DNA from: Desulfopila aestuarii DSM 18488 | GTDB taxonomy: Bacteria; Desulfobacterota; Desulfobulbia; Desulfobulbales; Desulfocapsaceae | DNA length: 62,297 bases | Assembly: GCF_900143695.1 (NCBI RefSeq) | Contig: NZ_FRFE01000028.1 | Span: 1-62,297 of the forward strand | Direction: 5' to 3' | In this document: piece after piece, positions 53,482 to 61,973 of the stretch | How the letters are laid out: the number at the start of each line of letters is the position of its first letter | Position numbering within the stretch: position 1 is the stretch's first letter | Notes under the pieces: generated by a model | Database searches by the model: none | What the model saw: the letters and a program-made list of their open reading frames with translations, nothing else | Told to the model about the DNA's origin: nothing | Program-made: the position numbers and the translations under genes

Positions 53482-54159
53482 CTAGCGATTAAGATGCTCT
53501 TGGACTTCCGGTAAATCGAGAAACCTCTTCAGCTCCTTAAGTTCTTCCGGAACGAAGATATTTACGACCTCGAACTCAACGACAGGATATTTACTGCCGT
53601 GGTCAAGAGTGAGGTTGGTCGCAAATTTATATACAGCAACACTCTGTTCCTCAAATTGAGAGACATAACGCTGGAGATTAGTGATAGATTTGCCGCTGAT
53701 CCGTAAGGTAACCAGATCCGGTTCTTCTTCGTCTTTCAGCAGAAGAAGGATAAGGTTTTTGCTTGCTCGACAAGCCGTACCGACGCTGTTGGCGCCACTA
53801 CCCCATTGAGAGTTGGGACAAGAGCGGCATGAAGCTGATACAGGGTTTGAACTGGCAGCAGTTATACCGTCGGGACTAAAACAGTCAGGTCGCGTCTGCC
53901 CTCCTGAATACCCATTTGCAAAAAACGCCCTTGACAGCCCTATAGCAGGAATACCCGCAAAAATTGAGACCATAATCTCATCGCCAAGCTCTACTAGCGG
54001 AGACGTAGAGTTTTTTTTCAGGTAGAATTTTCCATCCTGAATAAGTAGTGATGCCGGGCTGCTGTAGCCCCTTAAAGAACCATTTAAAGCGTCTAAGTCC
54101 TTGTATTTTTCGTGATTTTCTACAGTGGCAAGAAGGGCTTGTAGTTGTGTCTTTTCCAT
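53482..54159 (-). CDS. Putative zinc-finger ssDNA-binding protein (phage/plasmid type)
   Basis: A 225-residue protein. The centre carries a Cys set with the look of phage ssDNA-binding or recombination proteins: PDCFSPDGITAASSNP, then CRSCPNSQWGSG and GTACRASKN, giving four Cys for one zinc ion. It is followed by a beta-rich segment (LVTLRISGKSITNLQRYVSQ, YPVVEFEVVNIFVPEE) and an acidic tail. The function is inferred from this pattern and from position directly upstream of the primase-helicase gene. AGGAGATATTCT precedes the ATG. A degenerate second copy lies at 54562-55130. Confidence 0.6.
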   Translation of the reverse strand: MEKTQLQALLATVENHEKYKDLDALNGSLRGYSSPASLLIQDGKFYLKKNSTSPLVELGDEIMVSIFAGIPAIGLSRAFFANGYSGGQTRPDCFSPDGITAASSNPVSASCRSCPNSQWGSGANSVGTACRASKNLILLLLKDEEEPDLVTLRISGKSITNLQRYVSQFEEQSVAVYKFATNLTLDHGSKYPVVEFEVVNIFVPEELKELKRFLDLPEVQEHLNR

Positions 54160-54292
54160 AGAATATCTCCTGGAGAATTTTTTTTACTCCAGAAGGATAA
54201 TGATGTACTTATAGCCTTGTTGTGTAGTATATAAGAACCAGTATCCTTCTGGAATGGATTCATTAATGGGCTGAGTAAAGTGATTGGCGTCG

Positions 54293-54448
54293 CTACTCAG
54301 CCCACCTGCTTTCTAGATAATGCTGTTCGATCAGCTCAAAGTCGTCCCAGTGGGCATCGGCAAGATAGCTTTGTGCGATGCTATATCCCATCTCATAGAG
54401 ACGGCCCTCCGGGTTTTTGATCAGAGCCATTATGGTTTTCGTTTTCAT
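54293..54448 (-). CDS. 51-residue small island protein
   Basis: A short frame with AAGGGAG just upstream of ATG 54448, reading MKTKTIMALIKNPEG and ending EQHYLESRWAE. It has a helical, amphipathic appearance (ADAHWDDFELIEQH). It fits between the two zinc-finger paralogues on the same strand. No homologue is recognised; the frame is open with plausible composition, so I report it cautiously. Confidence 0.5.
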   Translation of the reverse strand: MKTKTIMALIKNPEGRLYEMGYSIAQSYLADAHWDDFELIEQHYLESRWAE

Positions 54449-54561
54449 AAGCTCCCTTATGGTTGATTTTTTTATATTACGACTTCATAGATTAACCATT
54501 TCGAATCACCTCCTTTGAATTCGTTGTTTTCATTTTCTCTTAGACCGAATTATTTATTCGT

Positions 54562-55130
54562 CTATTTGAATGTCGCGAGCACAGCCAAAATTATTAAGTT
54601 GCATCTGTATTCTTCTTTCCTTCCTCTGATTGAACGTATTCCGCTCAGTTTTCTCATATTGCTCATGTCCACAAACCCATCAAGCTCAAAGGTGATGACA
54701 GGGTATGTGCCATTTATGGAGAATGAAAGTTTCGTAAAGACTTTCCATAAGGCCACATTGTTTGTTGTAAACAAGCTCAAGTAAGCCTGAAACTGCTGCA
54801 GTATCTTACAACTGATTCGAAGCCTAGCGACCACATCCCCTTTCTCGTAAGAAGACAAATAATAGATAACGTTTTTTGACTCACGCCAGGCTTTTCCGGT
54901 GCCGCAACCCCCCCCCACTTGCTGAGGGACAGTCTTGACGCAAGGTCGCCTTTGGGTTGGAGGAACTCGGCATTACCCCCATCTATGCTCTTGCATCCTA
55001 GAGTAGTATGGCTGCCTTCCGAAAATGCGCCTGTATCCAACGCACATGATGTTCCGACGGCTGGAATGCCAGTAAGGACAACACTGGGTCCTTCTTTTCC
55101 AAATTCGACAGACTCTAAAACGGATCTCAT
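54562..55130 (-). pseudogene. Decayed, frameshifted paralogue of the putative ssDNA-binding protein
   Basis: Two overlapping frames together resemble the intact protein at 53482: the first (55130 onward) has LTGIPAVGTSCALDTGAFSEG like FAGIPAIGLSRAFF, and the second has WRESKNVIYYLSSYEKGD and YPVITFELDGFVD like ASKNLILLL and YPVVEFEVVN. The switch between frames falls at a run of nine C (nine G on the coding strand) at about 54908-54916. Three of the four zinc Cys are lost (SRLSLSKWG in place of CRSCPNSQWG). The N-terminal 55 residues are also absent. A ribosome-binding site, GGAAGGA, remains. It may be a pseudogene or an unusual slippage-controlled gene. Confidence 0.65.
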
Positions 55131-55148
55131 ATAGATTCCTTCCGTGGA

Positions 55149-55271
55149 TTAGATGAGAGTGTAAAATGGCATTAAGCTATGATCGACATGCAGCGGTCGA
55201 TTTCGCCTCAGATTGTCGGCCAGCCTATCTTTGTCGATGCCTATATCTTCGGTTTTTTGTTGTAAACCCAT
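55149..55271 (-). CDS. 40-residue small island protein
   Basis: A short frame starting MGLQQKTEDIGIDKD and ending SLMPFYTLI, with AAGGAG 8 bases before the ATG. Its stop is 18 bases before the start of the decayed paralogue, so it would head that minus-strand transcription unit. There is no recognised family. A longer frame to 55367 lacks a ribosome-binding site. Confidence 0.45.
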   Translation of the reverse strand: MGLQQKTEDIGIDKDRLADNLRRNRPLHVDHSLMPFYTLI

Positions 55272-55726
55272 ATGTACGCTCCTTGGTGAGGTTGAAAGGC
55301 AAAAGCCAATCTTTCGCCTTCCTCTCTTGCTGTCGAGAAGCTTTTCTGATCTCTGCGCAAATCGCACAAAACGGCGTCTAATATGTGTTAGGAATTGTTT
55401 AAGTGCATGAAATATTTTGGAAAAATATTTTTTCGGAAGAGTGCTGCGGGTAGATCTTTTCTAAACAGAAGGAGGCAGGAGCCAGAAGGCAGGTGGTAGA
55501 GTGTTGCAGATCTGAGATGGTGCAGGGCTCGCGTCAAAGAGCCGAAAACCTATTGTGTAATGCAAAATAATGTGCAGAAAAATTGCAAGTCAGATTTAGA
55601 CTTATAAAAGATAATGTAAAGATAGTCATGGAGGAGTAAAAATTACAATGGCTGGCGATATCAGCTAGTGTGATCGCCATTTTTGCGATTGTTGCAACAC
55701 TATCGATGCATGAGGGTAGATTGTGT
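55272..55726. other. 455-base region without a recognised gene
   Basis: Nothing convincing is encoded: one 70-residue frame overlapping the end of the next gene has no ribosome-binding site or recognisable composition. The promoter of the minus-strand replication operon probably lies here. Confidence 0.4.
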
Positions 55727-56572
55727 TTATGCATCTGCTTTTTCAACTAGGAAGATTGCTTTTAATAACTGGTAACAAGCAGCTTTTCTAGTGAGTTTCT
55801 CATCTGCCGAAATGCTCGGATCGCGGTCGATGGCCCGGTTTGCAATTGCTAAAAGTTCTTGCAGCCAATAATCTGGTCGGGACAATGCCCAGGATACGAT
55901 GTCGCTCACCTCGCATGTGCCCTGCTGGTATCGTTCCAGCATGTCCAGAGAGAATTTCGTTGGTACAATATCATTGAAATAGAACTTATATAAGACATCC
56001 ACAAGCGGAGCCTCAAGATTGTGAAGGACGGAAAAAATATCACGTACGGTCTCGGTGAATAATTGGTTCAGGTAAGGTTGCAGATCCTCCTGCACCAGTC
56101 GATATGTTGGTGCGATAGTGAATGGGATCGGATGTCTTGCTATTTTCTCCGGCGTTAGGACATCGGCAACAAGTTCCATCAGCCGTGTACGGGATTCGCG
56201 GCCTTCCTCAAAGGGCACTTCATGAATGTGTTGTTCATGGGTGTAAGTGATCGCCTGGTCAATAATGTCATCATGGATGGCAGCAATCAGTTTCGGTTTT
56301 AGGTGTTGTGACCACACTCTATCACTGGCCTCTTGTATGATCTGGTGACTTCGATGTTCAGCACCAAAACGGGAAAGTGACCCAAGGAAATCGTGATCCA
56401 GGTACTGTGTAAGTCCTTCCGCTGGCAGCCGGGAGACATTGAGAAAGTCGGCAAGTAGCTGGGCGTTGTTCTCAATAAACTGGATTAGCTTTTTCTGGTT
56501 GGCAACAAATGTCAATGACGGTACTCGTTGTCGTGGACCTATGATTGCTGGTATGTCAAGATTATGCCTCAT
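55727..56572 (-). CDS. Hypothetical protein downstream of the candidate relaxase
   Basis: A 281-residue, predicted all-helical protein with no recognised domain. Visible features are a His-rich stretch (THEQHIHEVPFEE) and a long series of helices ending LKAIFLVEKADA. AGGAGGA sits 6 bases before the ATG, an unusually strong site. It begins 15 bases after the relaxase stop, so the two are one operon; a mobilisation accessory or element-maintenance role is inferred from that only. Confidence 0.6.
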   Translation of the reverse strand: MRHNLDIPAIIGPRQRVPSLTFVANQKKLIQFIENNAQLLADFLNVSRLPAEGLTQYLDHDFLGSLSRFGAEHRSHQIIQEASDRVWSQHLKPKLIAAIHDDIIDQAITYTHEQHIHEVPFEEGRESRTRLMELVADVLTPEKIARHPIPFTIAPTYRLVQEDLQPYLNQLFTETVRDIFSVLHNLEAPLVDVLYKFYFNDIVPTKFSLDMLERYQQGTCEVSDIVSWALSRPDYWLQELLAIANRAIDRDPSISADEKLTRKAACYQLLKAIFLVEKADA

Positions 56573-56587
56573 GGTAATTCCTCCTGA

Positions 56588-57472
56588 TTATCGTATTTGC
56601 CTCCGTGGTGCTATTCTGGTTAGTGACCTATATAGATCATCAAATGGAGACCCAGCAGACGTGTGAGGTCTATTAGGGACCCTGGGAGTCTGTTTCAGGC
56701 ATTGCGCTTTATGAATTTCCTTGATGAGCCAGGCGACGGAGGACTCGGCGGCTCTGAGATATACAGCATTGGTGTCTGAAACCTCCTCTGCATACACCCG
56801 CCTGCACTTCTCCACTTCAGCTTTTAGTTGCGGTAATACTACCCTGGTCAAATAGGTCGGGTTTCTCATCCTTTCGCGGCCATGTTTTTTAAGTAGCACT
56901 CGCATGAGCGGCTGGGGTTTGTGTTTCACTTGGAGCGACTCCATGTTCTTTACGATCTTGAACCCGTATTTTCGGTATTGTCTCTCCAGCAACGCCTTCA
57001 GGTTCTTTTCAAAGCCTTGCTGTAGTTCTCTGTCCACCGGTCCATAACCGAACCTACGGTATGAGTAGGCCACATGTAGATGCTTATTGGGAAGCCCGCT
57101 GGTGCCAAGATCGTGTGCAACGATGGTAACAGGGTGTTTCTGCCCAAACATTCTCAGGATTTGTTTTGCAAGGCTGTGCCGCTCGCTCGCGGTGATGTCG
57201 TTCGGCATGGTGATCAAAGATTGCATGTAGGTCACTCGGCTGTGCGCCGCCACAGTGCCACCGCTGGCTTTCTCCCGCCGCCATTGTCGATCAATCGCTG
57301 CCCACACTGACGGCAAACCATCGGCAGTTGCCTTCGCCTTTGGTATACCCTTGGTCCAGAATAGGGCCTCCGGTTTATCTGTTCCGTGGCCGTCAAGTAA
57401 GTATTTGATATGACGTGAAGAAGATGTCTTTTGACTCTGAATTCTGGCGTATATGCAGGCTGTCCTGGTCAT
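56588..57472 (-). CDS. Candidate MobA/MobL-like relaxase
   Basis: A 294-residue basic protein. The segment TIVAHDLGTSGLPNKHLHVAYSYRRFG has an HxH-type metal-binding look similar to motif III of Mob relaxases (here described: His in VAHD, then NKHLHV). Candidate nicking Tyr residues lie near the N terminus (CIYAR, IKYLLD). The C-terminal half is Arg/Lys-rich. There is no fused helicase. AGGAGG precedes the ATG by 9 bases. Three inverted repeats lie immediately upstream, the usual position of oriT. Assignment rests on weak motif similarity plus context, so treat it as a candidate; another HUH-like nuclease is possible. Confidence 0.5.
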   Translation of the reverse strand: MTRTACIYARIQSQKTSSSRHIKYLLDGHGTDKPEALFWTKGIPKAKATADGLPSVWAAIDRQWRREKASGGTVAAHSRVTYMQSLITMPNDITASERHSLAKQILRMFGQKHPVTIVAHDLGTSGLPNKHLHVAYSYRRFGYGPVDRELQQGFEKNLKALLERQYRKYGFKIVKNMESLQVKHKPQPLMRVLLKKHGRERMRNPTYLTRVVLPQLKAEVEKCRRVYAEEVSDTNAVYLRAAESSVAWLIKEIHKAQCLKQTPRVPNRPHTSAGSPFDDLYRSLTRIAPRRQIR

Positions 57473-57487
57473 CGGCCGGTGCCTCCT

Positions 57488-57598
57488 GTTTTGACACTTG
57501 TGTCAAAACGCAAATCTACATCCGCAACGTATGTAGGGTTTGCGCTTTTCCTCAGGCGGAAAAGGTTGGGCGTTTTGCTCGTAACGGCAAAACACCCC
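57488..57598. repeat. Three consecutive inverted repeats; candidate oriT or operator region
   Basis: First: a near-perfect 22-bp palindrome GTTTTGACAC-TT-GTGTCAAAAC (57488-57509). Second: AAAACGCAAATCTACAT (57505-57521) against ATGTAGGGTTTGCGCTTTT (57531-57549), with bulges. Third: GGGCGTTTTGC (57568-57578) against GCAAAACACCC (57587-57597). They fill the divergent gap between the candidate relaxase and the restriction endonuclease. Such arrays mark nic regions of mobilisable elements, but a regulator's operator is also possible. Confidence 0.55.
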
Positions 57599-57692
57599 TG
57601 GGGGATTGCTTTCGATCTAAAAAACTACCTGGCAATACAAAAGAGATAGATGTATGATGTTCCGGAATGATAAATAATTCTAGGAGCGTGAG

Positions 57693-58334
57693 ATGACAGA
57701 GAAAAATTTAGAAGAAGTATTGTATTTACTGCAGCTTCACTACGAGGCGTATGCTAACGTCAAAGCTTTTGCTGATAAATTCAAGCATCCTCACCCTACA
57801 GACACAAGGGGGTGGTCTCAGATCATTGTCAGTGCTTTGACAGGAATAGGAGGTTACGAACGTAAAAAAGGACCCGATCTAGAAGACGGCTCAGATGTAA
57901 AAGCGGCTAACTGTTGGGATGCTATCGATACACCACGTTTTAATGGATGTATTAAAGCAGGAACACAAGCAGATGTTGCTAATTCTTTAGCTTCATTGGA
58001 TAAAATGCCATATCTCTTTTTTGTTATGTGGGATGTGACCGAAAAAACAAAAAAAGAGAGATGTAGGATATGGGTTGTTCGAACACAATATGATCAGAGG
58101 TTTAGGGATATGGCTGATTTGTGGTATCGGCAACGAGCTGCAGGTACTATTAGGAGCGACAATTTTCAGTTACATCCTCCTCGTAATTTGGACCACAATG
58201 TTTTTAGAAACAATTGCGGGGTGCTGGAGTATCCATTGCTATTCGAAGCCCATGCATCAAATGGAAAGTATAGCGTTAAATTGGCAGATCCAACGATGCT
58301 GACTAGAGGCTGTTGTAAAGTAATTGCCAATTAA
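57693..58334 (+). CDS. Type II restriction endonuclease, MamI-like
   Basis: A 213-residue protein resembling the MamI family of type II restriction enzymes as I recall it: PTDTRGWSQIIVSALTG, KGPDLEDGSDVKAANCWDAID, TPRFNGCIKAG, MPYLFFVMWDV, CRIWVVRTQ and NNCGVLEYPLLFEAH. The DG-SDVKAA stretch fits a PD-(D/E)xK nuclease core (Asp, then Asp-Val-Lys). It should cut unmethylated DNA at a site protected by the convergent methylase at 58448. AGGAGCG precedes the ATG. The AT-rich composition differs from the chromosome, indicating acquisition. The recognition site cannot be assumed to be that of MamI. Confidence 0.78.
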   Translation: MTEKNLEEVLYLLQLHYEAYANVKAFADKFKHPHPTDTRGWSQIIVSALTGIGGYERKKGPDLEDGSDVKAANCWDAIDTPRFNGCIKAGTQADVANSLASLDKMPYLFFVMWDVTEKTKKERCRIWVVRTQYDQRFRDMADLWYRQRAAGTIRSDNFQLHPPRNLDHNVFRNNCGVLEYPLLFEAHASNGKYSVKLADPTMLTRGCCKVIAN

Positions 58335-58363
58335 CCTCTTGTCCATTTGACGAATTTAATACT

Positions 58364-58390
58364 ACGGCATCCTACATGATAGGATGCCGT
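58364..58390. terminator. Bidirectional terminator between restriction and modification genes
   Basis: ACGGCATCCTA and TAGGATGCCGT pair perfectly (11 bp) around loop CATGA, between two convergent genes. AT-rich flanks lie on both sides. Confidence 0.75.
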
Positions 58391-58447
58391 GGAAATCAAA
58401 ACTTTAAAATAGGTGTATCCTGATCAGTAACACCTATGGTTTTCGTA

Positions 58448-60460
58448 TTATTTAGACTGAAATAGCCTGTTAATGTCTTCCCAATTTTCGAAAAGTTTTA
58501 AATTCGCATAATTTAAATTTTTATGAGCTTCGGTAAATCTTTCAACGGATCTTTCATATTCTTTCCTCGCCTGAGTACCAATTTTTGGGATTGCGAATTT
58601 GATTGCAAGGAGTTCCTTGGTTTTTATCCTATTATGAGATGATGATGTTCCGGAGGTCAAAGACTGGATTTGTTTTTGAGCATTTTCAGAAAGCAATAAT
58701 AACATTATCTCATGCGAGCTGAACCCGGCTTTCGGTTGTAAAACCTCAAATTCGGTTGAGCAGGTAAGGTTATGAGGTAGGTCTGGAACCACTATGCAAC
58801 GTGGAATCCTTGGATTTATTTTTGAGAATAAAATATCTCCAGTGGTACAGAATCTTCCGCTAGTTTTAGGTTTATATTCTAAGAACTCCCGGACATTCAG
58901 TGAACCAAAATCCCCCACATGTAGAACACTTATACACTTGCTGTTCTCTGTTTTGGGAATTCCTCTTCTCGTTTTGGTTACAACGCTTGATATTTCATCC
59001 AGTGTCATGAGTGTAAACTCTTGACTTTCAGACAAATTTCTTATTTCTTCTATTGTGCTTAATCTGTCAGCTGAATAGTGCGATGGGGTCCAACCTTCAT
59101 TTATTAATGTGGTATAGGGTATGGCTACGACAGATGGGTCAGAGGCCAGTATGTTAAAAGTCTTTTTGAATTTATTTTCATCGCTTATAAGGAATGCATC
59201 TTCGATTCGAACTAAATCGTTGTTGCCCTCCAACTTCTTATAGGGTACACCCTTTTTAGAAGATACCTCGAAGCCTAAAGACTTTGCATATCCCATATAC
59301 ACAAAATTGGTCAAAGACGGTTCAGCTTTTCTTATCTCTAGGATGCAGGTTTTAGTGCGTGTGCCAGCTTGAGCAAAAGTTACAGCAGGTAATTCTGTGA
59401 TTGAGCGAACTTGCCAATTCCTGTGAATATTTTCTCTTAAAATATTTGGTAGTCCCAAAGAGGAGATTACAGAGTCAGGCAACACAGCGAGAACAGTCCC
59501 TCCTGGTTTTAGTAGGCTTAGGTATCGATCAAGAAACAACATCTCTGAGTCAACAAAATCCCCTTTTTGAGTTATGTATTTATTAAGAAATGGAAAGAAC
59601 GTGGAGCTATGACCAGAAAGAGAGAAGCAATCAAATCTGGCGCCAAAAGGTGGATTGGTGAGTATTAGATCACACCCCTCATTGTAGTCATCAAGGGGGG
59701 ATTGAGGGATTAGTGAGTTTCCTCTAAATATTTTGGAGTCGTTGATGCCGAACAGCGCAAGGTTTAAAATGCTAAGCCTTGCCATTCTGTCAACTTTGTC
59801 TTGACCTATAAGTAATGGAGGAGTTCGTTTATTATCGATAGCCCATTTTCTGTAAAATTGAGCCAAGAAGGATCCAACTCCACATGATGGGTCACAGATC
59901 ACGGGTTGGTAATCTCTGCTGAAATTTCTTTCTAGAACACGTTGATAACCAATATTAACCATGAAGCAAACTGCTTCATGCGGGGTCATGTATTGAGCGT
60001 CTTCGATATTTTGTCTGAAATTTTCTCTGATAAAATGTCCAAAGGCTTCGTTTAAAAAATCAAAAGTAGCCTTGTCTCTATTTTTTCTCAAATATCCATT
60101 GAAGGAATCGATAACAATCTTTACAAGTCCTTGAGCAAGTGCACCCTCGCTTGTTGATAAATTGAATTTAGGATTTTGTCCTAGTAAAGAATCGCCATCG
60201 TAATTGGTTAGGAGCTTGCTATTTGCCGCGACAAGTAAAGCATTGTTTAATGATTCAACCAATGAGTCTTTCGTGTTTTGATTCAAGATTTCTGATAAGC
60301 TTGGCACCTTTGTATTGTCATCCTGGGCTGATACTATTTCTAAACACAAAAGTTTTGTTATTTCATCCAGCTTTGAATTTGAATCTTCTAGCCTGCCTGT
60401 GCCATGGAATAATTCTCTCATTTCATGGAGGCCTTCATTGAACTTTTCTAATAAAAGCAT
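58448..60460 (-). CDS. N6-adenine DNA methyltransferase of HsdM type fused to a specificity-like domain
   Basis: A 670-residue methylase. A helical N-terminal domain (about 1-150) precedes the N-6 methylase core (about 155-420): SAM motif DPSCGVGSFL and catalytic motif TNPPFGARF, with motif FXGX-like QDKVDRMAR. The C-terminal 220 residues (SKCISVLHVGDFGSLNVREF, GDILFSKINPRIPRCIV, SHNRIKTKELLAIKFAIPKIG) look like an HsdS-type target-recognition domain, so target choice is built in. It lies convergent with the MamI-like nuclease and is presumed to protect its sites. The start is supported by AGGAAAA and an upstream promoter. AT-rich, matching the island. Confidence 0.87.
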   Translation of the reverse strand: MLLLEKFNEGLHEMRELFHGTGRLEDSNSKLDEITKLLCLEIVSAQDDNTKVPSLSEILNQNTKDSLVESLNNALLVAANSKLLTNYDGDSLLGQNPKFNLSTSEGALAQGLVKIVIDSFNGYLRKNRDKATFDFLNEAFGHFIRENFRQNIEDAQYMTPHEAVCFMVNIGYQRVLERNFSRDYQPVICDPSCGVGSFLAQFYRKWAIDNKRTPPLLIGQDKVDRMARLSILNLALFGINDSKIFRGNSLIPQSPLDDYNEGCDLILTNPPFGARFDCFSLSGHSSTFFPFLNKYITQKGDFVDSEMLFLDRYLSLLKPGGTVLAVLPDSVISSLGLPNILRENIHRNWQVRSITELPAVTFAQAGTRTKTCILEIRKAEPSLTNFVYMGYAKSLGFEVSSKKGVPYKKLEGNNDLVRIEDAFLISDENKFKKTFNILASDPSVVAIPYTTLINEGWTPSHYSADRLSTIEEIRNLSESQEFTLMTLDEISSVVTKTRRGIPKTENSKCISVLHVGDFGSLNVREFLEYKPKTSGRFCTTGDILFSKINPRIPRCIVVPDLPHNLTCSTEFEVLQPKAGFSSHEIMLLLLSENAQKQIQSLTSGTSSSHNRIKTKELLAIKFAIPKIGTQARKEYERSVERFTEAHKNLNYANLKLFENWEDINRLFQSK

Positions 60461-60516
60461 AAAATCATTTTTCCTGTAAGTGGTTTGTTAGGATCCGCAG
60501 TGACAAGCGCTAAAGT

Positions 60517-60544
60517 ATAATACAGATGTCGTGGTTGAGATCAA
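60517..60544 (-). promoter_or_regulatory. Probable promoter of the methylase gene
   Basis: On the minus strand, TTGATC (60544-60539), a 16-base spacer, and TATTAT (60522-60517). The -10 ends 56 bases before the ATG. Confidence 0.45.
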
Positions 60545-61094
60545 ATGGTAAATCTAAGGCTAATCAATAGCCAAGCTGAATCGACCGATTTAGCATCTAC
60601 CGATCAACCGCGTCAAGATGAATATCTAAAATAAGATTACAATCGTGTCAACATTTGGTTGTTGAGTCGTTTCAAAAAAAGACCGAAAGGGCTTGAAGTT
60701 CTAGGATTGTCGAGGGTGGCGTAACTTGAAGAAAATGTTCAAAGTATAGACACTCATTAGGATGGCAAAACGTGGTGAATGATTTCGGTTAGTACATTGG
60801 ATGTTAGTTGGTTGGAGCATTTGCCGAGTTTTTTAATGTGATATGGTGAGCAAAAACAAATACATAACATTGGGCGGCTATGAAAGATTTAACTTGCTGC
60901 CACCACCACTTTATTTAATAAGGAATTTGACTGTACATACTGGCTGCATAGACTACAATTGGTGCATAACGTTGTACACTTATTAAGAAAATGCGGCCAT
61001 ATGGTATAGGGAATTGAAGACCGATACAAAGGTATACGAATTCTGGAAATTAATGAAGGCAAACATCGAACCCCACTGCCCCCACGGAACAGAA
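60545..61094. other. Gene-free right arm of the island
   Basis: 550 AT-rich bases with no credible gene, leading into attR. It may include integrase arm-type sites. A minus-strand frame that crosses attR is only the tRNA-derived sequence read as protein. Confidence 0.5.
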
Positions 61095-61139
61095 GAAAAT
61101 CCGTGTGTCCCTGGTTCGATTCCTGGTCCCGGCACCATT
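61095..61139 (+). repeat. attR: 45-bp duplicate of the tRNA-Phe 3' end
   Basis: Identical to 48865-48909, beginning GAAAATCCGTGTG and ending CGGCACCATT. Upstream sequence does not continue the tRNA, so this is a fragment, not a second gene. Confidence 0.93.
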
Positions 61140-61146
61140 TAGATAC

Positions 61147-61184
61147 AAGCACTTACAGCTACTTTGCTGTAAGTGCTTTTTTTT
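61147..61184 (+). terminator. Intrinsic terminator after attR
   Basis: A perfect 13-bp stem AAGCACTTACAGC and GCTGTAAGTGCTT with a 6-nt loop followed by a run of T. It is probably the ancestral terminator of tRNA-Phe, displaced by the island. Confidence 0.88.
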
Positions 61185-61335
61185 GCTCAGGTTGTCCTTC
61201 CTCTTGTCCTTTTGAAGAAATCTATTGATGGTATTAATTTCCATGTAATATCAGGATGATATTGGCAGGCCTGTGCTTGAATCCAGGTGTTGTGGTTACG
61301 TCTTGTCAGGAAATATACGTAATCAAATCATAATA

Positions 61336-61602
61336 TCAGTCTTTCAATCCTGAATACCCTTTGTGGTGTTTGCCGGGATTGTGATCACCTGAAAAGTTAT
61401 CGTTCATTTCTTTTACATGCTGGCCGAAGTCACGGCCCGAATTGATGCTGTCATGGTGTCCTGACTCATGCGAGCTGCTGTCCTTTATTTGGGTTCGGTT
61501 ATTGGTACTGTGCTTTTCGGAACCCTTTGCTAAACCAGCATTTACCCCAGCAAGCATTAGAGCCAAGCCGGCGATTACTGTAAGAACGATTTTTTTTCTC
61601 AT
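61336..61602 (-). CDS. Small secreted, His- and Ser-rich protein
   Basis: An 88-residue protein with a clear signal peptide (MRKKIVLTVIAGLALMLAG, cleavage likely near GLA-KG), leaving a hydrophilic mature part of about 60 residues rich in His, Ser, Asn and Gly (HESGHHDSINSG, GKHHKG). No family is recognised. The His content suggests metal binding. GGGAGAAA precedes the ATG. It lies outside the island, between attR and the transposase fragment. Confidence 0.65.
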   Translation of the reverse strand: MRKKIVLTVIAGLALMLAGVNAGLAKGSEKHSTNNRTQIKDSSSHESGHHDSINSGRDFGQHVKEMNDNFSGDHNPGKHHKGYSGLKD

Positions 61603-61614
61603 GGCATTTCTCCC

Positions 61615-61911
61615 TCAGTCATTTATGAGAATATACGATGTCTCTATTTTGCAGCCTTGAATGACCACCTCACAAAGTACTTCTGTAATAACAGAAATCT
61701 CTTTATGACGTAGCATGAGACATGCCATTTCCATTGTGACTCTTGTGCTGAATGAATAGATGCATGTTAATATTGGTGAAATATGTGAATAAGCAATCTC
61801 CGGGCGACTTTCTTTTAGAATGGGTGCCCAGGAAATAGGCATTATCTGAAGTCCTTCAAGCAAGCTATCGTCTAAAATCTGTACAAGGGACGCTTGCTCA
61901 CAATCAACCAC
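61615..61911 (-). CDS. Doubtful hypothetical protein
   Basis: A 98-residue frame with a GTG start and no recognised domain (VQILDDSLLEGLQIMPISW, EVLCEVVIQGCKIETS). It may be a remnant of a larger gene interrupted by the adjacent insertion sequence. No good ribosome-binding site is present. Low confidence. Confidence 0.25.
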   Translation of the reverse strand: MVDCEQASLVQILDDSLLEGLQIMPISWAPILKESRPEIAYSHISPILTCIYSFSTRVTMEMACLMLRHKEISVITEVLCEVVIQGCKIETSYILIND

Positions 61912-61973
61912 AATTGTACAGAGTTTTATCCATTCACTCTTCTGTAATGTCTTCTGTCACTGCTGTCTCACAG

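Noticed and set aside
60889-61244. Minus-strand frames across attR that read like short proteins (phrase GTRNRTRDTR)
   Set aside because: This is the familiar false translation of a tRNA 3' end in reverse; the DNA there is the duplicated tRNA-Phe segment.
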